Part shown: in pieces, positions 1-5,898 of the stretch | Layout: each line of letters opens with the position of its first letter | Position numbering within the stretch: the stretch's first letter is position 1 | NCBI GenBank assembly: GCA_001916005.1 | Contig: MNRP01000010.1 | Span: 1 to 13,883, forward strand | Length of the DNA stretch: 13,883 nt | DNA from: Clostridium sp. 26_22 | Lineage (GTDB): Bacteria; Bacillota; Clostridia; TANB77; CAG-508 | Direction: 5' to 3' | Notes under the pieces: generated by a model | What the model was told of the DNA's origin: nothing | Databases searched by the model: none | What the model saw: only the letters and a program-made list of their open reading frames with translations | Program-made: the position numbers and the translations under genes

Positions 1-1
1 A

Positions 2-523
2 GTAGAGATGAGTAGAAGATTATATGACAATAATTCATATGTACAAAGTGGATTAATAACAGGAACACAATGGGATATGATGATGAAATTTTTAAGTGAG
101 AGTTTAGATTATTCAGACATGAAAAGCACAAACTGGGGAAATTATGACAATGTATCATTATCAAATCTAAGAGGGTATTACACAAATGTAAATACATCAA
201 ATGCTTCAACAGATGGATTTAAAGATGCAAGTAGTTTTACAACAAATTCAGGAACAAGTTCATGGGTAATACTAACAACAGGTTCAACAAGTCAAGTACT
301 AAGAAAAGGTTTATATGATGTAGCAGGAAACTTATGGGAATGGACACAAGAGGCTTCATATGTAGCAAATTTAGGCTATAATACAACATATAACACATAT
401 AACCTTCGTGGCGGGTGCTTCGGCAGCGCTTACGCGAGCCACCCTGCTTGTTACCGTGCATCCTATTATGCCCCTCATACTAGCACGCGCTACGGGTTCC
501 GTCCAGTACTTTATATCAAGTAG
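2..523 (+). CDS. DGR target (variable) protein, FGE/C-type-lectin-like fold, 5' end cut by window
   Basis: This is the C-terminal part of a diversity-generating retroelement target protein. The first ATG is at 8, but the frame is open to the window edge and no ribosome binding site is visible, so the true start is probably upstream. Counting from that ATG, the fragment is 171 residues. Residues 104-113 read DVAGNLWEWT, the typical core of the formylglycine-generating-enzyme/sulfatase-modifying family (SUMF1-like, C-type lectin fold). The end, with RGG at 134-136 and GFRPVL near 163-168, is the conserved frame around the diversified ligand-binding surface. The last 36 codons before Tyr-Ile-Lys-stop are the variable repeat. 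Base composition jumps from AT-rich to about half G+C inside the repeat. Such proteins normally display a hypervariable binding site. The ligand, and whether the protein is surface-exposed, cannot be told because the N-terminus is missing. Confidence 0.9.
   Translation, partial: VEMSRRLYDNNSYVQSGLITGTQWDMMMKFLSESLDYSDMKSTNWGNYDNVSLSNLRGYYTNVNTSNASTDGFKDASSFTTNSGTSSWVILTTGSTSQVLRKGLYDVAGNLWEWTQEASYVANLGYNTTYNTYNLRGGCFGSAYASHPACYRASYYAPHTSTRYGFRPVLYIK
404..510 (+). repeat. DGR variable repeat (VR)
   Basis: This 107-bp stretch aligns without gaps to 2054-2160 (constant offset 1650), with 14 mismatches. Thirteen lie where the template has A: 422, 423, 426, 430, 440, 459, 462, 464, 476, 483, 488, 489 and 491. 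The other is C to G at 417. Most changes hit AAC/AAT codons of the template, giving Gly, Ser, His, Tyr and Arg, and the reading frame is kept. The 3' end, GGGTTCCGTCCAGTACT (494-510), is identical in both copies and is the likely initiation-of-mutagenic-homing segment. Homology ends sharply at 511. Confidence 0.95.
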
Positions 524-578
524 ACCTGAACGCTTACAGGCGATGAACCAATTAATATAACATGCTAGAATATAGGCG

Positions 579-640
579 AGTGTGTAAAAAATTTTGTGTA
601 AAATGAAAATACCTTAGTGTGTATATAATTTTACACACTA
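579..640 (+). repeat. Direct repeat plus hairpin between VR and avd
   Basis: A 17-base unit starting AGTGTGTA and ending TTTT occurs at 579-595 and 616-632 with two mismatches. The second copy continues into TACACACTA (632-640), which pairs perfectly with TAGTGTGTA (615-623). This makes a 9-bp stem with an 8-base loop holding most of a TATAAT (624-629). The first AGTGTGTA could compete for the same pairing partner. The element lies in the 152-base gap between the target gene and avd. It may be a promoter or RNA control site, or a structure used by the DGR. No function is established. Confidence 0.5.
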
Positions 641-675
641 TTATATATTATAAAGTATCAAAACAAAGGAAAAGT

Positions 676-1047
676 ATGAGTGAAATAAAAAAAGAACTAA
701 CATTAATACCAAAATCAGAAAAATATATACAATATATGCTCGAAATAATAATGAAATTACCAAGAACAGAAAAATTTAGTATAGGAAATGAATACAAACA
801 ATCAATGTACAAAATGCTTGAAAATATTTTAATGTTAAGCAAAGTAATAGACTCTGAAAAAATAAATTATATAAATATGATAGACGCCCAATTAAATGTT
901 CAGAGAATATTACTTAGAATAATGTACAAGAATAAATGGATTGATGAAAAAAAATTTAATTATGTCATAGAACTTATATATGAATTAGGAAAAATAATTG
1001 GAGGATTGCTAAAATATTATGGCAAAAACAATAAGAAATCAGTTTGA
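676..1047 (+). CDS. avd: Avd-like accessory variability determinant (DGR)
   Basis: A 123-residue, helix-rich basic protein lies directly between a DGR target gene and a DGR reverse transcriptase, the usual place and size of Avd. Avd proteins form small four-helix barrels that bind the reverse transcriptase and template RNA and are needed for mutagenic retrohoming. Residues 28-40 (KLPRTEKFSIGNE) match the conserved loop seen in this family, and the rest reads as amphipathic helices. I chose ATG 676 because AAAGGA sits at 665-670. An upstream ATG at 619 is in frame but would start inside the hairpin loop region and has no good ribosome binding site. The 3' end overlaps the reverse transcriptase gene by 29 bases in another frame, so the two are probably translationally coupled. 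Confidence 0.85.
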   Translation: MSEIKKELTLIPKSEKYIQYMLEIIMKLPRTEKFSIGNEYKQSMYKMLENILMLSKVIDSEKINYINMIDAQLNVQRILLRIMYKNKWIDEKKFNYVIELIYELGKIIGGLLKYYGKNNKKSV

Positions 1048-2164
1048 TAAAAAACTAACATATGAAAGTTTAATGAAAGCACACTATGAAAGTAGAAAAA
1101 ACAAGAGCTGTAAAAAAGACATAATATTATTTAACTTAAAGCAAGAAGAATATATAAAATATTTATATAATGAATTAAAAAATGAAACCTATAAACATGG
1201 AGCATATCAAATATTTTACGTACATGAACCTAAATTAAGGAAAATACAAAAATCCAGATATATAGACAGAATTGTTCATAGATGGTTAGTAGATAATTTT
1301 CTATATGATGCATTTGTTAAACAATTTATATATTCGTCATATGCTTGCATAAAAGGCAAAGGCATGCACAATGCAGCAATAGATATACAAAAAAGTATGA
1401 AACATTGCAAAAGAATATGGAACGAATATTACATATTAAAAATGGATGTAAGAAAATATTTTCAAAGCATCAATAAAAATGTATTATATTCAATTATTTT
1501 AAGAAAAGTAAAAGATGAAAAATTATTAAGAGTTATAAGAGAAGTTATATTTTCAACAGATGGAGAAAATTCAGAAACTGGAATAGCAATAGGAAATTAT
1601 ACTTCACAAGTATTTGCAAATATATATTTAAATGAGGTTGATCAATATATAAAACACGAATTACGTGTAAAATATTATTTTAGATATATGGATGATTCTG
1701 TAATATTCCTAAAAACCAAAGATGAAGCCAAAGAAGTATTAGAAAGAATAAAAAAATTTTTAAAAGAAAATTTAAAACTAGAACTTAATAGCAAAACACA
1801 AATATTTAAAAGTAAGCAAGGTGTGAATTTTTGTGGGTATAAAATAAATGAATATAGAATGAAAATAAGAAACAGAGGAAAGAAAAAACTAAAAAATAAA
1901 GTGAAAACATTGAAAAACAAAATAAAAGAAGGCAAGATGACTAGTAAAGAAGCACAAAAATACTTATGTGGTCATTTAGGCTATATAAAATATGCTAATA
2001 ATTATAATTTAATTAATAAATTATTTATTAGGGATAAATCAAAGGCTCAATTGCTTCGTGGCGGGTCCTTCAACAACGCATACGCGAGCAACCCTGCTTG
2101 TTACCGTGAATACAATTATGCCCCTAATACTAACACGAACAACGGGTTCCGTCCAGTACTCTAA
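1019..2164 (+). CDS. DGR reverse transcriptase with template repeat as its C-terminal codons
   Basis: This 381-residue reverse transcriptase would copy the template-repeat RNA into cDNA with adenine-specific errors. The palm is clear: motif A is KMDVRKYF with catalytic Asp143, and the YMDD box is at 223-226 with Asp225 and Asp226. IGNYTSQ at 191-197 is the DGR-type replacement of the QGxxxSP motif of most reverse transcriptases. FCGYKI near 271-276 and a basic stretch (287-304) form the thumb side. There is no endonuclease or maturase domain. Residues 346-381 are encoded by the template repeat and end in GFRPVL followed by TAA, so the natural enzyme probably carries a lectin-like tail or tolerates it. 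ATG 1019 lies within the end of avd. GGAGG at 1000-1004 is 14 bases upstream, a long spacing, so coupling to avd translation is likely. Confidence 0.95.
   Translation: MAKTIRNQFDKKLTYESLMKAHYESRKNKSCKKDIILFNLKQEEYIKYLYNELKNETYKHGAYQIFYVHEPKLRKIQKSRYIDRIVHRWLVDNFLYDAFVKQFIYSSYACIKGKGMHNAAIDIQKSMKHCKRIWNEYYILKMDVRKYFQSINKNVLYSIILRKVKDEKLLRVIREVIFSTDGENSETGIAIGNYTSQVFANIYLNEVDQYIKHELRVKYYFRYMDDSVIFLKTKDEAKEVLERIKKFLKENLKLELNSKTQIFKSKQGVNFCGYKINEYRMKIRNRGKKKLKNKVKTLKNKIKEGKMTSKEAQKYLCGHLGYIKYANNYNLINKLFIRDKSKAQLLRGGSFNNAYASNPACYREYNYAPNTNTNNGFRPVL
2054..2160 (+). repeat. DGR template repeat (TR), inside the RT reading frame
   Basis: This is the donor copy for the variable repeat at 404-510 (93 of 107 bases identical). 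It contains 28 adenines, thirteen of them changed in the variable repeat. It is rich in AAC/AAT codons when read in the target frame (Asn at eight positions), the codons that give the widest residue choice under adenine mutagenesis. It is about 50% G+C in a surrounding sequence of roughly 25%. It is in frame with the reverse transcriptase gene and forms its last codons. Confidence 0.95.
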
Positions 2165-2308
2165 TATTATTCCAGATTATATATTTTAAGGAATATATAC
2201 AGAGAAGTATTAGATATTAAAGAGGTTTATTCCTTCCTATTTAGGTAAAAATGAAGCAATAAAATATGTATTAGTAAATATTAGATATTGAAAATACGTA
2301 TATTATGA
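2161..2308 (+). other. Non-coding 3' region after the TR, likely part of the template RNA
   Basis: No gene is visible between the reverse transcriptase stop and the terminator. AAGGAATA (2188-2195) can pair with TATTCCTT (2228-2235), and an 11-base direct repeat TATTAGATATT occurs near 2208 and 2278. In the Bordetella phage DGR a spacer of about 140 bases next to the TR is part of the functional RNA. The similar length here suggests, but does not show, the same role. Confidence 0.4.
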
Positions 2309-2349
2309 AAATAGAAACAAAAGCTAAAAGCAATTGTTTCTATTTTTTT
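2309..2349 (+). terminator. Strong, probably bidirectional terminator
   Basis: AAATAGAAACAA (2309-2320) pairs with TTGTTTCTATTT (2334-2345) in a perfect 12-bp stem followed by a run of T. Inside the loop GC/GC can also pair. On the other strand the stem is followed by TTTTCATAAT, so it can also end the convergent minus-strand operon. Confidence 0.85.
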
Positions 2350-2436
2350 ATTGATATAAAATTACGTGTTCTATATTTATATGTTAAAAGATTATAAATA
2401 TTTTTAGTTCAATGTATAACAATAAATCTTGAACAC

Positions 2437-2697
2437 CTACATAATTTTATTAATATTTATAATATTAACAGAAATATTATTTTTAAAAGAAGTTAAATAC
2501 CCCTCAACATAAACATCATCATTAATTGCTAAATGACTATACAAAAAATCAGCAATTTCATCATAGCCAAAAATTTGAACAATATTACCATTTCTAGTTT
2601 TTAAACAAAAGCTAGAAATAGAAACATTCTTACATTTATATAAAAAATCAAAACTTGGCTCAGAAATAACTTTTCCTAATAAAAAGCAAATATTCAT
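2437..2697 (-). CDS. Small SSB-like OB-fold protein
   Basis: This 86-residue protein has the pattern of a single-stranded-DNA-binding OB fold. An opening strand (LLGKVISEP, 7-14) resembles the SSB start, followed by strands around 24-43 (VSISSF to NIVQIFGYDEIAD) and DDVYVEGYLTS at 60-70, which matches the conserved 'V-x-V-E-G' strand of SSB and PriB proteins. It is shorter than housekeeping SSB and lacks the glycine-rich linker and acidic tail that recruit partner proteins. It lies 4 bases after the MutS domain I-like gene on the same strand, so the two form one operon. Its ribosome binding site (AAAGGA on the minus strand, 2709-2714) is inside the upstream gene. I infer nucleic-acid binding only; the actual partner is unknown. 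Confidence 0.6.
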   Translation of the reverse strand: MNICFLLGKVISEPSFDFLYKCKNVSISSFCLKTRNGNIVQIFGYDEIADFLYSHLAINDDVYVEGYLTSFKNNISVNIININKIM

Positions 2698-2701
2698 AAC
2701 A

Positions 2702-3097
2702 TTATAAATCCTTTACTAAATCTTTCAAATTTTCAATAAATTTATAAGCATCTCCAACAGACAATGAATCTATATTCACATCTTTTATTAGATTTATAAT
2801 ATTATTAGCTTTTCTATTGCCATTATATTCTTCTGCAGAAAAAACAGTATCATTTTCAATGATTTTAAAATTAATATTATTACTTTTAAACAAAGTAACA
2901 TATTTATCTAAACTAGCAGACGGAAAACCGCATTTAACGACAGATGGATTTAAATTAGTTAATTTTAAATTGATTTTATTAGATAAAAAAATTGCATCCG
3001 CGTCTAATGCAATATAAAAAATGCCACTTCTAAAAAGATAAACGGTATCAGAATAATCATTTTTTAATTTTTTATATACTTCATATAATTTGCTCAT
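2702..3097 (-). CDS. Stand-alone MutS N-terminal (mismatch-recognition) domain I-like protein
   Basis: This 131-residue protein resembles only domain I of MutS. The stretch YLFRSGIFY (20-28), then DADAIFLS (32-39) and LKLT (44-47), followed by VKCGFPSASLDKYV (54-67), lines up with the MutS pattern LFYRMGDFYELF, DDAKRAS, ISLT and GIPYHAVENYL. No connector, lever, clamp or ATPase domain follows. In MutS the Phe-x-Glu motif wedges into mismatched DNA. Here Phe27 is kept but the Glu position is Ile29, so classic mismatch reading is doubtful. It is the first gene of a two-gene minus-strand operon with an SSB-like protein. A ribosome binding site (AAGGTAGG on the minus strand, 3105-3112) sits 7 bases from the start. 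Role unknown. Confidence 0.65.
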   Translation of the reverse strand: MSKLYEVYKKLKNDYSDTVYLFRSGIFYIALDADAIFLSNKINLKLTNLNPSVVKCGFPSASLDKYVTLFKSNNINFKIIENDTVFSAEEYNGNRKANNIINLIKDVNIDSLSVGDAYKFIENLKDLVKDL

Positions 3098-3147
3098 ATA
3101 AATACCTACCTTTTAAATGATATTTATATACAACCCTTAATGATGAT

Positions 3148-3176
3148 ATTATATAGCAAGGTTGGGAAAAATGCAA
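3148..3176 (-). promoter_or_regulatory. SigA-type promoter of the minus-strand operon
   Basis: On the minus strand, TTGCAT (3176-3171) and TATAAT (3153-3148) are separated by 17 bases. This gives a leader of about 45 bases before the start codon at 3097. Confidence 0.65.
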
Positions 3177-3220
3177 ATTCACTTTTTACGTAAACAAATC
3201 ATAAAATATAGCAAAAACAT

Positions 3221-3256
3221 AAGCTATAAAATAAAAATATTATAAATTTATAGCTT
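3221..3256 (+). promoter_or_regulatory. Hairpin in the murA leader
   Basis: AAGCTATAAA (3221-3230) and TTTATAGCTT (3247-3256) form a perfect 10-bp inverted repeat with a 16-base AT-only loop. It ends 6 bases before the murA ribosome binding site (AAAGGAGG, 3263-3270). It could be an operator or an RNA stem affecting initiation. No T-run follows, so it is not a terminator. Confidence 0.4.
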
Positions 3257-3277
3257 CAACGTAAAGGAGGAAAGAAA

Positions 3278-4537
3278 ATGTCAAGTTACATAATAGAAGG
3301 AGGGCACAAACTAGAAGGCACAGTAAAAATATCAGGCTCCAAAAATGCAGCATTACCAATACTAGCAGCAACAGTATTAAATGTAGGTAAAACAACCTTA
3401 TATAATGTTCCAAACATACAAGATACACAAATGATGTTTAAAATATTAGAAACACTAGGAGGAAAAGTAGAAAAGAAAAACAACAAAATAATAATAGACA
3501 CATCCAAAATAAACAAATTCGAAATTCCAGAAGAATTAATGCACAAAATGCGTTCATCAGTAATACTCGCAGGAGCCTTGCTAGGCAGATACAAAAAAGC
3601 AATATTTTCATACCCAGGAGGTTGTGATATAGGCTCAAGACCAATAGACTTACATTTAAGAAGTTTCGAAAAATTAGGAATAAACGTAGTGAAAAACTAT
3701 GGAAATATAATATGTAATGCAGAAAAAATAAAAGGAGAAAAAATAGATTTGGATTTTCCAAGTGTAGGAGCAACAGAAAATGCAATATTAGCAAGTGTAT
3801 TAGCAGAAGGAACAACAACAATAACAAATGCAGCAAGAGAACCAGAAATAATAGATTTACAAAACTTCTTAAATAAAATGGGAGCTAAAATCATAGGAGC
3901 TGGAACAAACGAGATACAAATAACAGGAGTAAAAAAACTAAAAGACATAAGCTACAACATAATGCCAGACAGAATAGAAACAGGAACTTTTTTATGTTTA
4001 GCAGTTGCTACAAAAGGAAATTTAATCTTAGAAAACACAAATGCAGAACATATAACACCAGTAATAACAAAATTGCAAGAAGCAGAATGTAAAATAGAAA
4101 TAGAAAAAAACAAAATAAAAATCAACTCTAATAAAAAAATAAAAGCATTAGACATAAAAACCATGCCATACCCAGGATTTCCAACAGATATGCAATCAGT
4201 GTTCTCTGCAATGTTAACTACAGCCAAAGGAACATCTATAATAGTAGAAAACATATTTGAAAATAGATTTAAATATACACAAGAACTAAACAAAATGGGA
4301 GCAAAAATAACTGTAGAAGGTAAAAGTGCAATTATAAGAGGAGTACGTAAACTATATGGAGCAAATGTAAAAGCAACAGATTTGCGTGGAGGAGCAGCAT
4401 TAGTACTAGCGGGATTATCAGCAAAAGGTGTAACAAAAGTAGATGATATAGAGTACATTTTAAGAGGTTATGAGAATTTTGACAAAAAATTAAGAAATAT
4501 AAATGCAGATATACAAATGATAGATGATAAATACTAA
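3278..4537 (+). CDS. murA: UDP-N-acetylglucosamine 1-carboxyvinyltransferase
   Basis: MurA catalyses the first committed step of peptidoglycan synthesis, transferring enolpyruvate from phosphoenolpyruvate to UDP-GlcNAc in the cytoplasm. The 419-residue length is normal. Lys22-Asn23 in SGSKNAALP, the catalytic cysteine at 116 in YPGGCDIGSRPIDLHL (the residue attacked by fosfomycin), and Asp304 in PGFPTDMQ are all present. It therefore looks active and of the Cys, fosfomycin-sensitive type. It has a strong AAAGGAGG ribosome binding site 7 bases before the ATG. A long inverted-repeat element follows, so it is probably transcribed apart from divIB downstream. Clostridia often carry two murA copies; whether this is the main one cannot be decided here. 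Confidence 0.97.
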   Translation: MSSYIIEGGHKLEGTVKISGSKNAALPILAATVLNVGKTTLYNVPNIQDTQMMFKILETLGGKVEKKNNKIIIDTSKINKFEIPEELMHKMRSSVILAGALLGRYKKAIFSYPGGCDIGSRPIDLHLRSFEKLGINVVKNYGNIICNAEKIKGEKIDLDFPSVGATENAILASVLAEGTTTITNAAREPEIIDLQNFLNKMGAKIIGAGTNEIQITGVKKLKDISYNIMPDRIETGTFLCLAVATKGNLILENTNAEHITPVITKLQEAECKIEIEKNKIKINSNKKIKALDIKTMPYPGFPTDMQSVFSAMLTTAKGTSIIVENIFENRFKYTQELNKMGAKITVEGKSAIIRGVRKLYGANVKATDLRGGAALVLAGLSAKGVTKVDDIEYILRGYENFDKKLRNINADIQMIDDKY

Positions 4538-4554
4538 TTAGAAAAAATTTAAAA

Positions 4555-4769
4555 TTAAAAGCACAGCCTAATATGATTTGAAAATAATTGATTTTTCGGT
4601 TTCTTTCATAATTCAAGAAATTCTAGATTGATTTTGTGGCACCCTTTCACTTAGTCCTCGCTAATCGCTCGACGTGAACATTTTCCACAAAATTAATCAA
4701 GAATTTCTAAAATTATTTCAGTCACATCAAAATCAATTATTTTCAAATCATATTAGGCTGTGCTTTTAA
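4555..4769. repeat. 215-bp foldback (MITE-like) inverted repeat
   Basis: The outer arms, 4555-4595 and 4729-4769, are perfect 41-base inverted repeats. Inner arms 4617-4639 and 4685-4707 pair at 21 of 23 bases, with a weakly matched stretch between. The ends carry TTAA on both sides (4555-4558, 4766-4769). The central 50 bases, including a stretch CTCGCTAATCGCTCGACG, are richer in G+C than the surroundings. No protein is encoded. This fits a miniature inverted-repeat element, or an unusually long terminator-like stem after murA. It fills most of the 341-base gap between murA and divIB. Confidence 0.75.
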
Positions 4770-4878
4770 GCTAAAATCTTTTAGACAAGCATTTTAATAA
4801 AAAATATTTGCAAAAACTATGGAAATATGCAAAAATATTTGATAAAATACATTATGTTAAAATTTGGAGGTGAAAACT

Positions 4879-5877
4879 TTGACCAAAAATCAAAAAGATA
4901 AAATAGATGACTTATTCTATTATTCTCCGATAAATACAGAAAAAATAACACAAAAAGAACAAAAAAGGAAAACAAAAGAAAGAGAAAAAAGAATAAAAAA
5001 ACAAAATAGCCAAAAGAAGGTAGAAAATCAATTTGATTATGATAATGAAATGGTAATCAAGATGACAAATAAAAATAACCAAAAGCAAGAAGAAAAAACT
5101 AAACAAAAAATGTCTAAAAAACAAAGACAAATATTAAAAAAGAAAAAAAGAATAAAACTAATGTTAAAATTCACTGCATTATTAATTATAATAATAGCAG
5201 GAATTATATTCGCTCTTGTTTCACCAATATTTAATATAAAAGAAATTGATGTTAGTAACAATGAACAAATAAAAACAGAAACAATAGTAAGTTTATCACA
5301 ATTAAACTTAGGTCAAAATATATTCAAATTTAATAAAAATAAAGTAAATAAGAATATAAAAACTAATGCATATATAGAAAGCGTTGAAATAAAAAGAAAA
5401 CTTCCAAATAAAGTACAAATTCAAATAGAAGAAAGAAAACAAGAATATAATGTGGAATTTTTAAATGGATATGCGTATATTAATAATCAAGGTTATATAT
5501 TACAAATATCAGAAGAAAAACAAGCTTTACCTACAATTCAAGGAATATCCACACCTGACGAACAAATTGTGGAAGGAAATAGACTAAATTCAGAAGATTT
5601 GGAAAAACTAGAAGTTATTATTCAAATAATGAATATATGCAAAAATTATGAATTAGACAGTAAAATAACAAATATAGATATATCAACAAAAGATGAATAT
5701 ACACTATATCTAGAAGAAGAAAAAAAGACAATATATTTAGGAGACAAAAGCAATTTAAGCAACAAAATGCTTTATGTGCAAGTAATAATAGAAGAAAATC
5801 GTGGAAAAGAAGGAGCAATCTTTGTTAATGGAGATTTAAATAACAATTTCAAACCAAGATTTAAAGAAAAAGTATAA
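4879..5877 (+). CDS. divIB: Cell division protein DivIB/FtsQ
   Basis: DivIB/FtsQ is a bitopic membrane protein of the divisome that bridges early and late division proteins with DivIC/FtsL. From the TTG at 4879 the protein has 332 residues: a highly charged, Lys/Gln-rich cytoplasmic tail (1-93), one membrane segment (about 94-114), and a POTRA-type domain (about 118-186, FNIKEIDV to VQIQIEER). The FtsQ/DivIB beta domain follows to the end. I chose TTG 4879 because GGAGG (4866-4870) lies 8 bases before it. The in-frame TTG at 4864 overlaps that site. The N-terminal tail is long compared with FtsQ of Gram-negatives but usual in Firmicutes. The DUF881 genes follow within 21 bases, so they are probably co-transcribed. 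No clear promoter was found in 4770-4863. Confidence 0.9.
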   Translation: MTKNQKDKIDDLFYYSPINTEKITQKEQKRKTKEREKRIKKQNSQKKVENQFDYDNEMVIKMTNKNNQKQEEKTKQKMSKKQRQILKKKKRIKLMLKFTALLIIIIAGIIFALVSPIFNIKEIDVSNNEQIKTETIVSLSQLNLGQNIFKFNKNKVNKNIKTNAYIESVEIKRKLPNKVQIQIEERKQEYNVEFLNGYAYINNQGYILQISEEKQALPTIQGISTPDEQIVEGNRLNSEDLEKLEVIIQIMNICKNYELDSKITNIDISTKDEYTLYLEEEKKTIYLGDKSNLSNKMLYVQVIIEENRGKEGAIFVNGDLNNNFKPRFKEKV

Positions 5878-5898
5878 TTATTGTAAAGGATGATAGTT

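Noticed and set aside
525..540. CCTG and CAGG flanking 8 bases shortly after VR, as the DGR post-VR hairpin
   Set aside because: Only 4 paired bases with a large loop; far weaker than the stems known to act in other DGRs.
619..675. Upstream in-frame ATG extending avd by 19 residues
   Set aside because: No good ribosome binding site, and the start lies in the hairpin region. ATG 676 has AAAGGA at the right distance and gives the normal Avd length.
1019..2164. Group II intron or retron reverse transcriptase
   Set aside because: The IGNYTSQ motif, adjacent avd, and TR/VR pair identify a DGR; there is no maturase domain or intron RNA, and no msr/msd-like structure.
2817..3017. Plus-strand open frame of 66 codons
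   Set aside because: Lies wholly inside the antisense of the MutS domain I-like gene, has no ribosome binding site, and its protein has no recognisable features.
3178..3213. Promoter for murA
   Set aside because: TTCACT or TTTACG with AT-rich -10 candidates are possible, but none stands out from the background.
4801..4863. Promoter for divIB
   Set aside because: Several AT-rich hexamers (TTGCAA, TTGATA, TAAAAT) occur but no pair has usable spacing.
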